Shown here: in pieces, positions 25,062-32,788 of the stretch | Layout of the letters: each line of letters starts with the position of its first letter | How positions within the stretch are numbered: the stretch's first letter is position 1 | DNA from: Paenibacillus sp. MAHUQ-63 | GTDB lineage: Bacteria > Bacillota > Bacilli > Paenibacillales > NBRC-103111 | NCBI RefSeq assembly: GCF_028765165.1 | Contig: NZ_JARADB010000005.1 | Coordinates: 186,001 to 250,000 of the forward strand | DNA: 64,000 bases | Direction of reading: 5' to 3' | Notes under the pieces: model-generated | The model's input: the letters and a program-made list of their open reading frames with translations, nothing else | Database searches by the model: none | Told to the model about the DNA's origin: nothing | Position numbers and translations under genes: made by a program

Positions 25062-26096
25062 ATGGCTAGAAAGAAAAATAACAGCTCTATTATGATTTTA
25101 TCCGTCATTGTTGTCGTGCTGGTCGCCGGATTCTTCCTGTACAAATCCGGTGTATTCGGCGGGAAAGCGAAAGGCAAAATTACCGTGTATTCCATTTTCC
25201 AAGAGGAAGAAGCGCGTAAGATTCTGGATAAGTTCAAGGCGGAGACGGGGATCGACTACGATGTTCTGCGTCTGCCCAGCGGGGAAGCGGTAACACGCGT
25301 GCAGAATGAAATGGGCAAACCGCAGGCCGACTTCTTGATGGGCGGACCTGCAGACTCGCACGAGGTATTGAAGAAAGCGGGCGCCCTGGAGAGCTACATC
25401 TCCCCCAACGCCAAAGACATTGCGGACAATATGAAGGACAAAGAAGGCTTCTGGACCGGATTCTACTTGAATCCGATTGCGATTGGCATCAACGAGCAGC
25501 GCTGGAAAGAGAAGTACGCCTCCGCTCCTTACCCGCAGACGTTCCAGGAGCTGCTTGACCCGAAATTCAAAGGTGAAATCGGCATGTCCGACCCGGCAAC
25601 CTCCGGCACTGCCTATACGGCCGTCGCATCCCTGGCGCAAGTCTGGGGCAAAGACAAGATGCTGGATTACGTCGGCAAGCTGCTGCCGAACCTGAAGGAA
25701 AGACCGAAATCCGGTATCGAGCCGATCCAAAAAGCGGCGAAAGGCGAGTATACGATCGGGATTACATTCCTCGGCGACCAATTGAAAATGAAAAATCAAG
25801 GCAGTCCGATCGTCTCCATCGTTCCTGAAGCCGCAGGCTACGAAGTGGGCGGGCTCGCGATCGTCAAAGGCGGAGCGAACACCGAAGGCGCCAAGAAACT
25901 GATGGACTTCATGCTGACCAACGAGCCAGGGCTGCTCTATACAGAGTCTGCTTTTGCAAGCTCCGTGAAACCTACGGTACCGATTCCTAAAGGCGGCATC
26001 GATATCAAAACAACGAAATACAACACGACCTACAGCCTGTGGAAAGCTGCCGAACAGCGGAAGGAACTGCAGGACGCGTTGAAAAACCTCAAATAA
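25062..26096 (+). CDS. Membrane-anchored periplasmic-type binding protein 1 (AfuA/FbpA-like)
   Basis: A 344-residue binding protein related to the iron(III), thiamine and phosphonate group. Typical motifs are ADFLMGGPADSHEVLKKAGAL and ELLDPKFKGEIGMSDPATSG. The N-terminus has a hydrophobic helix at about 9-27 but no lipobox cysteine, so it should stay anchored by an uncleaved helix. The start at 25062 is preferred over 25050 because the site GAGGGG abuts the latter. It is paralogous to the protein at 29023-30033. The ligand is not known; the fused permease and PotA-type ATPase downstream complete the importer. Confidence 0.85.
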   Translation: MARKKNNSSIMILSVIVVVLVAGFFLYKSGVFGGKAKGKITVYSIFQEEEARKILDKFKAETGIDYDVLRLPSGEAVTRVQNEMGKPQADFLMGGPADSHEVLKKAGALESYISPNAKDIADNMKDKEGFWTGFYLNPIAIGINEQRWKEKYASAPYPQTFQELLDPKFKGEIGMSDPATSGTAYTAVASLAQVWGKDKMLDYVGKLLPNLKERPKSGIEPIQKAAKGEYTIGITFLGDQLKMKNQGSPIVSIVPEAAGYEVGGLAIVKGGANTEGAKKLMDFMLTNEPGLLYTESAFASSVKPTVPIPKGGIDIKTTKYNTTYSLWKAAEQRKELQDALKNLK

Positions 26097-26155
26097 GAAA
26101 GCGTTATCAATCCGGGCATTGGATTCGCATATTGGCGCCAATGCCCGACTAAACC

Positions 26156-27844
26156 ATGAATGTGGAAGGCGGTCGTAAGCCCCTTATGATCATAGAAAAA
26201 AAAGGCATGGGCACCTCGATCAGCAAGCTGGTGAAAGATCCTTCCTCGCTGATACTCGTTCTCATCAGTTTCGCCGTACTCTGTCTCTTCGTCGTTTATC
26301 CGCTTATTTATGTAATAGCGCTCCCGGGAGCGACGGATTGGACGACTTTCTTCAGCAAAAGCCGTTATGGCACAGCTCTGCTGAATACGGTCGTTAGCTC
26401 CTCCCTCTCCGCACTGACAGCAACCGTATGCGGATTTATTTATGCCTATTCGATTCATTACAGCAACATTGCGGGGAAAAAGTTTTTCCGCTTCATCGCG
26501 TTTCTTCCGATTCTTGCGCCGTCTGTCATGACGGGTCTGGCGTTTCTGCTGCTGTTCGGACGCGGCGGCATGGTGTCGCAGACGCTCAAAGCCTGGTTTA
26601 ACGTCGAGCTCGACTTATACGGCTTGCCGGGGCTGTGGATCGTGCAGACGATCTCCTATTTCCCGCTGGCGTATATGACCATAACCGGTGTACTGCGCTC
26701 CATCTCGCCGAATCTGGAAATCGCCGCTCAGAACCTGGGGGCTCGTGGCTTCAAGCTGTTCCGTACGATCACGTTGAAGCTGGCGCTGCCTGGGGTCATC
26801 AACGCCTTCCTGCTGGTCGCCATCAACTGCTTCGCGGATTTCGGGAATCCGAAGCTGATCGGGGGCAACTATTCCCTCCTGGCCGTTGAAATTTACGGGG
26901 AAATCATTAATAACGAGCCCGGACTCGCGTCCGTCATGGGGGTTGTTCTGGTCATCCCTGCACTCATCGTATTCGTCGTTCAGAACAAGCTGCTGTCCAA
27001 AGGTTCTTATTCCACCATTACGGGGAAGCCTGTCTCTGGCCTTAACCGGGTGAAAACATCCCGCAAAATGGATATCGTTCTATTTATTTTCAATAGTGTG
27101 ATGGCACTTTTCATTCTGGCCATGTTCGCGATCACGATCTTGTTCGCATTTACCAAAAATTTCGGCCGCGACAACACCTTTACCCTTAGTCATATCACCA
27201 AAATGGTGTTCAACCCGTCAAGCCCCGCTGTCCTCAACAGTCTGGTGCTGTCGCTCATTTCCTCCATTCTGGCCGTCGCCTTCGCGCTCGTTCTGGCTTA
27301 TGTCGTTGTTCGCAAGCCATTCCCGGGCAAAAGGTGGCTGGATTTCACCGCCGTTCTGCCGATCGCGCTGCCGGGTACATTCGTGGGCTTGGCGCTAATC
27401 GTCGCTTTCAGCAACGGACCGATTATGCTGCAGGGCTCGGCCATCCTGATTATCGTAGCCATGCTGCTTAAGCAGATGCCGGTCGGATACCGGGGACTCA
27501 CCGCTTCCTTCAAGCAGGTGGACAAATCGATCGAGGAAGCCGCCACGAATCTTGGTGCGGACAGCCGCCGCACCCTGACGACGATCGTTTTTCCGATGCT
27601 GCAGAAAACGATTGTCGCCAACTTCGTGTACGCTTTTATGAAAAATATGAATACGTTAAGCACCATCGTCTTTCTGATTACACCCAAATGGGTCGTCGCC
27701 GCCGTATCGATCTTCAACTATGCAGAGACCGGAACTTACTACTGGGCTGCCGCCGTTGCCGTCGGTTTGATGGGGACTACGCTCGCTACGCTCGGTATTA
27801 TGAAGCTCATTTTCCGCTCGAAGGTTAAAATATTTGATTTCTAG
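26156..27844 (+). CDS. Fused two-domain ABC permease (FbpB/ThiP class)
   Basis: A 562-residue permease that carries two binding-protein-dependent permease domains in one chain, with about 12 helices. Both EAA loops are visible: NLEIAAQNLGARGFKLFRTI near residue 183 and SIEEAATNLGADSRRTLTTI near residue 458. This arrangement is found in iron(III), thiamine and 2-aminoethylphosphonate importers. It lies between the first binding protein and the ATPase. The initiation codon is uncertain: an alternative ATG at 26186 would remove ten residues. Confidence 0.88.
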   Translation: MNVEGGRKPLMIIEKKGMGTSISKLVKDPSSLILVLISFAVLCLFVVYPLIYVIALPGATDWTTFFSKSRYGTALLNTVVSSSLSALTATVCGFIYAYSIHYSNIAGKKFFRFIAFLPILAPSVMTGLAFLLLFGRGGMVSQTLKAWFNVELDLYGLPGLWIVQTISYFPLAYMTITGVLRSISPNLEIAAQNLGARGFKLFRTITLKLALPGVINAFLLVAINCFADFGNPKLIGGNYSLLAVEIYGEIINNEPGLASVMGVVLVIPALIVFVVQNKLLSKGSYSTITGKPVSGLNRVKTSRKMDIVLFIFNSVMALFILAMFAITILFAFTKNFGRDNTFTLSHITKMVFNPSSPAVLNSLVLSLISSILAVAFALVLAYVVVRKPFPGKRWLDFTAVLPIALPGTFVGLALIVAFSNGPIMLQGSAILIIVAMLLKQMPVGYRGLTASFKQVDKSIEEAATNLGADSRRTLTTIVFPMLQKTIVANFVYAFMKNMNTLSTIVFLITPKWVVAAVSIFNYAETGTYYWAAAVAVGLMGTTLATLGIMKLIFRSKVKIFDF

Positions 27845-27867
27845 CACGTTCTAAGGAGTGAGATTGC

Positions 27868-28947
27868 ATGAGTTCATCCATATTGTTGGACTTAAAAAAT
27901 GTCAGTAAGGTGTTCGGGAGCAACCACGTTCTCAAACAGATCGATCTGCAGATTGAACGCGGGAAATTCATTACGTTCCTCGGGCCCAGCGGCTGCGGGA
28001 AAACGACGCTGCTCCGCTCAATTGCCGGCTTCTATACCATAGATGACGGTGAAATCCGCATCGACGGCCAGGTTGTCAACGATCTGCCGCCATATAAACG
28101 GGGAACGCCGATGGTGTTCCAAGAGTACGCCCTGTTCCCGCACATGACGGTTTTCGATAATATCGCTTACGGTCTGGATATTCAGAAGCGCCCTGAAGAT
28201 GAAGTGCAGGAGCGCGTTAAAACGGCGATGGCCAAAGTGAAGCTGACCGGCCTGGAAGAGCGTTACCCGCACGAGATGTCCGGAGGCCAGCAGCAGCGGG
28301 TCGCCATGGCCCGCGCGCTGGTCATGAACTCGCCGATCATCCTGCTGGATGAGCCGCTGAGCAACCTCGACGCCAAGCTGCGGGAGGAAGTTCGCGTCGA
28401 GCTGCGCACCATTCAGCAGGAGCTCGGCCTTACGGTCATCTATGTGACTCATGACCAGCTCGAAGCTTTATCGATGTCGGATCACATCGTCGTATTCAAT
28501 AAGGGAGCGATTGATCAATACGGCACTCCCCACGAAATCTACTATAAGCCCCGCACCGCTTATGTCGCCGATTTCATCGGGACGACCAACTTTGTGGACG
28601 CGGTTGTCCGCGATTTATCCGGCGGCAAGGCGACAGTCGAGTATGGCGCGAGTGGCCGCCAAGTGAGCGTCATCACCGATGAAGCGGTGAAGCCCGGCGA
28701 GAGCGTGCTGCTCTGTGTGCGCCCGGAATCGATGCGGCTCGGCGCTGCGGAAGAAGGCGATCTGCTCCTTAGCGGCTTCGTGAAATCGTCCATGTTCTTG
28801 GGCGAGAAGGAACGTTATTTCATTTTGGACGATAATATGAAAGAATGGATTGTCGATGCCTACGACATTGGACTGACTCGCTTCCAGGGCAACGTGACGA
28901 TATCCGCTGCGAATGATAAAATTCATTTAATCAAGAAGAACGTATAG
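27868..28947 (+). CDS. ABC importer ATPase (PotA/FbpC class)
   Basis: A 359-residue ATPase. Walker A is GPSGCGKTT near residue 40, the Q-loop is VFQEYALFPHM, the signature is [15 protein letters not shown], Walker B is IILLDEPLSNLDA and the switch histidine is YVTHD. The C-terminal 110 residues form a TOBE-like regulatory domain. It follows the permease gene by 23 bases with AAGGAG upstream. It energises uptake through the fused permease. It could also serve permeases elsewhere, since the CUT1 importers in this window lack their own ATPase, but PotA-type proteins usually serve their own operon. Confidence 0.93.
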   Translation: MSSSILLDLKNVSKVFGSNHVLKQIDLQIERGKFITFLGPSGCGKTTLLRSIAGFYTIDDGEIRIDGQVVNDLPPYKRGTPMVFQEYALFPHMTVFDNIAYGLDIQKRPEDEVQERVKTAMAKVKLTGLEERYPHEMSGGQQQRVAMARALVMNSPIILLDEPLSNLDAKLREEVRVELRTIQQELGLTVIYVTHDQLEALSMSDHIVVFNKGAIDQYGTPHEIYYKPRTAYVADFIGTTNFVDAVVRDLSGGKATVEYGASGRQVSVITDEAVKPGESVLLCVRPESMRLGAAEEGDLLLSGFVKSSMFLGEKERYFILDDNMKEWIVDAYDIGLTRFQGNVTISAANDKIHLIKKNV

Positions 28948-29022
28948 GACATAACAGACATAGCATGGGCTGAAAAGGGGAACTTTGGTTTCCTTTTTTG
29001 GCTGTTCGGGAGGTATTGCATC

Positions 29023-30033
29023 ATGTGGAAAAAAGGCTTGCTCGTGCTCCTGGCGGGGATCTGCGTGTTCTTCGGCTTGCGCCTGTTCGGGGAAAAGAAA
29101 AGCAATCAGCCGCTCAAAGTTTACGTCATCTTCCAAGAAGACGCCGGCCGCATTCTGCTGGAAACCTTCAAGGAGAAAACGGGACAACCTTACGACATCA
29201 TCCGGATGTCGAGCGGGGAAGCCAGCTATCATCTGCTGACGCTCGGCAAGACCGGAATCGACGTGGTGCTTGGCGGCCCGGCCGACCTGCATGAACAGCT
29301 GAAGCTCCAAAGCAAGTCGCTGCGGTACACCCCCGCCGGCGCCGGCTCCATCGCCGCCAAATACAAAGACGCCGCCGGCTACTGGACCGGCATCTATATG
29401 GGCGCGCTCGCCATTGGCGTCAACCAGACCGTCTGGCAGCAGGATCCCTTGCTTCGGGATCTGCCGCTGCCGCAGCGGTACGAAGATCTGCTCCGCCCCG
29501 AGCTCAAGGGCAAAATCGAAATTCCCGACCCCGAAACGTCGGGAACCGGCTATACGCTGCTGGCTTCGCTTGCCCAGCAGCGCGGGGACAGCGAAGCGAT
29601 CGCCCTCATGCAGGCGCTCAAGAAGCAAAGCGCCGCCATGACGTTCGCGGGCAATACGAGCGCGCAGCATTTGGCCGAAGGCGAGATGGCCGCGGCCGTC
29701 TCCTTCTTAAGCGATCAGCTCCGCTTCAAGAATTCGGGCTACAGCATCTCCTCCTTCATCCCGCCGCAGGCGGGATGGGAGATCGGCGCCGTATCCATCC
29801 TGAAGGGCGGGAACAGCAGTGCAGCGGCGAAGCAGCTGGTCGATTTCATGCTGTCCCGCGAGGTGCAGACCGACTATATGAATACGGCGTTCTCCTTCCC
29901 CGTTGCGCCCGACATCCCGGTGAACCCGCTGCTTGAGCCCGTGAAGCTGGAGAATCTGCTGGCTTCGTACCGCTTCGACCTTGCGGCGCAGCAGCATGAG
30001 AAGCTGCTTGCGGCTTGGCGGACAGCGGAGTAG
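29023..30033 (+). CDS. Membrane-anchored periplasmic-type binding protein 2
   Basis: A 336-residue paralogue of the binding protein at 25062, sharing motifs such as VYVIFQED, SSGEA, GGPADLHE, YWTGIY and DPETSGTGYT. A hydrophobic segment at about 4-19 anchors it. A cysteine at residue 14 sits in AGIC, which does not meet the lipobox rule. It lies last in the operon with a strong site (GGGAGG). Two binding proteins for one permease could widen substrate range, or one could act as a sensor partner of the kinase; this is inference. Confidence 0.83.
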   Translation: MWKKGLLVLLAGICVFFGLRLFGEKKSNQPLKVYVIFQEDAGRILLETFKEKTGQPYDIIRMSSGEASYHLLTLGKTGIDVVLGGPADLHEQLKLQSKSLRYTPAGAGSIAAKYKDAAGYWTGIYMGALAIGVNQTVWQQDPLLRDLPLPQRYEDLLRPELKGKIEIPDPETSGTGYTLLASLAQQRGDSEAIALMQALKKQSAAMTFAGNTSAQHLAEGEMAAAVSFLSDQLRFKNSGYSISSFIPPQAGWEIGAVSILKGGNSSAAAKQLVDFMLSREVQTDYMNTAFSFPVAPDIPVNPLLEPVKLENLLASYRFDLAAQQHEKLLAAWRTAE

Positions 30034-30089
30034 GCCATCACGTGGGGTGCTGTGCTAGGATCCGTTAGCCCGGTGCAGCACCCAGCTTT

Positions 30090-30274
30090 CTAACGGACTG
30101 TACGTCCGCTATTGCCCTGAACAACGCCGCGTTCCGATTCTAACGGACACAGCGGACCCTATTTGCCTATTTCAGGCTAATAAGTCTCTCGGAAGGAGCA
30201 AATAACAGCTCCCTTGTCCGTTAAATGTTCGAGGAGGCCCTTTTCCATCGAATAAGAGCAGCTGGGTCCGTTAG
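30090..30274. repeat. Dispersed nested palindromic element, copy D
   Basis: Forward motifs start at 30090 and 30140, and reverse motifs end at 30224 and 30274. Spacing is 50/85/50 and total length 185 bp. A further fragment reading TCCGTTAGC occurs just before it at about 30061. It lies between the convergent 3' ends of binding protein 2 and the MFS exporter gene. Confidence 0.9.
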
Positions 30275-30302
30275 AGTGTCGCGCTCCACTCCCGAAATAA
30301 CA

Positions 30303-30352
30303 AAAAGCTGTCAGCTCAGCAGAATGACTGCCTGAGACTAACAGCTTTTTTG
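30303..30352. terminator. Bidirectional terminator between convergent genes
   Basis: AAAAAGCTGT on the left pairs with ACAGCTTTTTT on the right, with an inner CTCAG/CTGAG stem. T-runs follow on both strands. It can end the plus-strand ABC operon and the minus-strand MFS gene. Confidence 0.75.
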
Positions 30353-30371
30353 CTTCGCGTGTTACGCCCTC

Positions 30372-31898
30372 TTACGCATGCACAGGACTAACGTCCTGCT
30401 GCCGCTTAGCCGCTTGAAGCCGGCTCGAGCCCACGAACATCGCCGTAACGAACCCGATCACGCCTACACAGATACTGAGAATGAACCCGTGGTTGATCGC
30501 CGTGGCCAGCGCTCCTTGCAGGAACTCCCGGATCTCCGGCGGAATCGTTCCGCCCGCCCGCATCAGCAGCTCGGGATTGGCCAAGGTGCCGATTTGGTCG
30601 GCCGGAATGCCGACCTTGCCCGCGCCGTCAGCGATAAGATGGCCGAGATTGTTATTCACAATCGTCGCCATAATCGACGCCCCCATAATGCCGCCGATGC
30701 TGCGCCAGAAGCCCACGATCGAGGAGCTGACGCCCATATATTTGGGGTCGACATTCGCGGCAACGGCGTTCTGCGCCACACTCATGAGCGGTCCCACCGC
30801 GCCGACGCCGAGCAGAATCATAAGGCCGATCATATAGCCTCCGGAAGCATGAGAGCTTACGAGCGTTAACAGCAGCGACACGATAACCGTCATGATCATG
30901 CTGACCATAAGCAGCGGCCGGAAGGCGAATTTCGACTGCAGGAAGCCGAACAGAATGGCGCCGCAAATGAGCGAAGCCATCATCGGCGTCAGCACGCCGT
31001 TGGAGTTGGGATGGCCAAGCACAGCTACAGTGAAAATAGGCAAATAAGTAATGGCCGAGAACATGAGCACGCCTTGGCAGAACACGATGATGCTGGTTCC
31101 GAGCACCATGCGGTTCTTAAATATCGTGAGCGGAAGAACCGGCTCCGCCGCCCGTCGCTCTACGAGAATAAACACCGTGCCGAAGAGCGCCGCTGCGGCA
31201 AACAAGCCGATTTCCTGCCAGGAGCTCCAGGCGTAATCTTTGCCTCCCCATTCCAGCGCCAGCATGAGAGACACCGTTGTCACGATAAGGAATAATGTGC
31301 CGAGATAATCGATTGTCGGCTTACGCTCCGAGCGTGTCTCCTTGAGTGCAACCATCAGGACAAGCATAGAAGCCAGGCCGATAGGGACATTGATGTAGAA
31401 ATTCCATCTCCATCCCAAGTGCTCGGCGATGAAGCTGCCCAGCTGGGGGCCGGCTACGGACGAGAGCCCGAAGATAGCGCCGAATACGCCGGACATTTTG
31501 GCCGCATCCTTCGGATCGCTGAAGATCGTATAAATGATCGTAAAACTAATAGGAAACAGCGCACCGGAACCGATACCTTGAATGACCCGGAACCAGATCA
31601 GCTGATCGACGTTTTGAGCGATTCCACACAGGGCGGAGCCGATGAGGAACAGCGCGATCCCGATCAGATAGAACATTTTTCTGCCGAATAAATCCGACAT
31701 TTTCCCGAAGACCAGCATCGTGCTCGTCGAAGCCAGCATGTAGGCGGTGAACACCCAGCTGATTTTATCGAATACGTTGAAGTCCTCGCTTAATTTATTG
31801 ATGCAGGAGGCCACGATCGTATTATCCAAAGACGACATCAGCAGGCCGAGCGCCATGGCCAAAATAATCAAATTTTTATTCGAACCGGATTGGTTCAT
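30372..31898 (-). CDS. MFS multidrug exporter, DHA2 (14-helix) family
   Basis: A 508-residue proton-coupled exporter of the EmrB/QacA type. The first helix starts near residue 8 (LIILAMALGLLMSSLDNTIV, with the family's LD.TIV motif) and motif A follows as GKMSDLFGRKM. About 14 hydrophobic segments are spread along the chain. The start at 31898 has GAGAGGGA upstream; a start six codons earlier would overlap the PadR gene. It lies one base after the padR-type gene, so the pair forms an operon in which the regulator controls its own exporter, as in other PadR-MFS units. The substrates are likely hydrophobic drugs. Confidence 0.9.
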   Translation of the reverse strand: MNQSGSNKNLIILAMALGLLMSSLDNTIVASCINKLSEDFNVFDKISWVFTAYMLASTSTMLVFGKMSDLFGRKMFYLIGIALFLIGSALCGIAQNVDQLIWFRVIQGIGSGALFPISFTIIYTIFSDPKDAAKMSGVFGAIFGLSSVAGPQLGSFIAEHLGWRWNFYINVPIGLASMLVLMVALKETRSERKPTIDYLGTLFLIVTTVSLMLALEWGGKDYAWSSWQEIGLFAAAALFGTVFILVERRAAEPVLPLTIFKNRMVLGTSIIVFCQGVLMFSAITYLPIFTVAVLGHPNSNGVLTPMMASLICGAILFGFLQSKFAFRPLLMVSMIMTVIVSLLLTLVSSHASGGYMIGLMILLGVGAVGPLMSVAQNAVAANVDPKYMGVSSSIVGFWRSIGGIMGASIMATIVNNNLGHLIADGAGKVGIPADQIGTLANPELLMRAGGTIPPEIREFLQGALATAINHGFILSICVGVIGFVTAMFVGSSRLQAAKRQQDVSPVHA

Positions 31899-31899
31899 G

Positions 31900-32436
31900 T
31901 TAATCCCTCTCTTCATCCTTAACTTGTTTCATAAGGGCAAGCCCCTCCTGAATCGCATCCAGCTTGGCTTGGTACTCTTTCATTCCGATTTGAATGCATA
32001 TAACCTGCGACGGCTGCATGTCATCCTTAAAGCGCAACCGCATATCTTTCAGCTGCTGCAGCTGTTCCTCGACATGAAGGTACGCCTTCTCCAGCCACGC
32101 GATCACCGTGTCCTTACTGACAAACTCGCCGAAAAACAATCGCATCAGGAAATCCGACTTCACGCTGTCCGATTCAATCGGACTGTCCAGATATCCGTTG
32201 AATTGCTCCTTTCCTCTCTCGGTAATGGTATACACATTCTTGTTCGGCTTCCCATCCTGCGCAACGCTTTCCTTCGTCAGCAGCCCCTCCTTCTCCATCC
32301 GGTGAAGCATGGGGTAAATCGTTCCGTAACTGGAGCTGTAGAAGTAGGAAAATAAAGTCTCAAATAGTTGTTTAATTTCATATCCGGTTAACGACCGATT
32401 CATAAGTGTGCCTAGAATGACGTCCTGACTGTTCAT
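31900..32436 (-). CDS. PadR-family transcriptional regulator
   Basis: A 178-residue repressor of the PadR s1/s2 type. The N-terminal winged helix spans about 1-85 (LTGYEIKQLFET, SYGTIYPMLHRMEKEGLL, YTITERGKEQF), followed by a C-terminal helical dimerisation domain (about 95-175). It precedes the MFS exporter by one base. AT-rich direct repeats of ATGATATA upstream (about 32485-32510) are a candidate operator. It probably releases DNA when an exporter substrate binds. Confidence 0.9.
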   Translation of the reverse strand: MNSQDVILGTLMNRSLTGYEIKQLFETLFSYFYSSSYGTIYPMLHRMEKEGLLTKESVAQDGKPNKNVYTITERGKEQFNGYLDSPIESDSVKSDFLMRLFFGEFVSKDTVIAWLEKAYLHVEEQLQQLKDMRLRFKDDMQPSQVICIQIGMKEYQAKLDAIQEGLALMKQVKDEERD

Positions 32437-32516
32437 GTTGGAAAGCTCCTCCGTTTGTTTCGTTGTTATATAACGATCCTTACTATATCATACCGATATA
32501 TATCATGTCTATATAT

Positions 32517-32545
32517 TTGAAATGAAAAAGTGAGTATGTTACAAT
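32517..32545 (+). promoter_or_regulatory. Strong sigma-A promoter of the lsa-type gene
   Basis: TTGAAA (32517-32522) and TACAAT (32540-32545) are separated by exactly 17 bases, close to the consensus. Transcription should start near 32552, about 237 bases before the ABC-F start codon, giving a long untranslated leader. Confidence 0.75.
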
Positions 32546-32581
32546 CGCACTATCACTTAACGATTGGAGTTGAAGAGGATA

Positions 32582-32587
32582 ATGTAA
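32582..32587 (+). other. AUG-stop mini-ORF in the lsa leader
   Basis: An ATG is followed directly by TAA and preceded by AGAGG, with GGAG a little further upstream. Within the predicted transcript this is the only ATG with a purine-rich site before the attenuator. A minimal upstream ORF could let an antibiotic-stalled ribosome alter folding of the leader. The spacing from AGAGG is short, so the evidence is moderate. Confidence 0.35.
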
Positions 32588-32606
32588 TATTTCTTGCGAC
32601 CGATTT

Positions 32607-32637
32607 AAAGAATAAAGCAGCTAGGCTTTTATTCTTT
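32607..32637 (+). other. Leader hairpin 1 upstream of the lsa attenuator
   Basis: AAAGAATAAAGC pairs with GCTTTTATTCTTT around the loop AGCTAG, giving about 12 base pairs with a single bulge. It sits between the mini-ORF and the antiterminator strand and could be remodelled by a stalled ribosome. Confidence 0.6.
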
Positions 32638-32645
32638 ATCAGAGC

Positions 32646-32763
32646 AAGGAAGTTACCTTATTCTTTTCACTCAAAATATATCCGGTACCGGCCCTGCTGC
32701 AGGCAGGCTTTGCCGTATCTTTTTGAGCTGTGAGAAAGGTAACTTTCTTGCAGCTCATTTTTT
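32646..32763 (+). promoter_or_regulatory. Attenuator: antiterminator and terminator before lsa-type gene
   Basis: The terminator is GAGCTG (32725-32730) paired with CAGCTC (32751-32756), with an inner AGAAAG/CTTTCT stem and loop GTAA, followed by ATTTTTTATTT. Its central part, AAGGTAACTTTCTT (32736-32749), is complementary over 14 positions, one of them a G-U pair, to AAGGAAGTTACCTT at 32646-32659. The two folds exclude each other. This is the layout of transcription attenuators that make ABC-F resistance genes inducible by ribosome-targeting antibiotics. The ribosome binding site lies eleven bases after the T-run. Confidence 0.82.
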
Positions 32764-32788
32764 ATTTCCATCAAAGGAGGTTTCGGCT

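Noticed and set aside
32530-32733. A 67-codon frame in the leader of the lsa-type gene
   Set aside because: Its start lies inside the predicted promoter, upstream of the likely transcription start, and it has no ribosome site. The frame merely passes through the attenuator stems.
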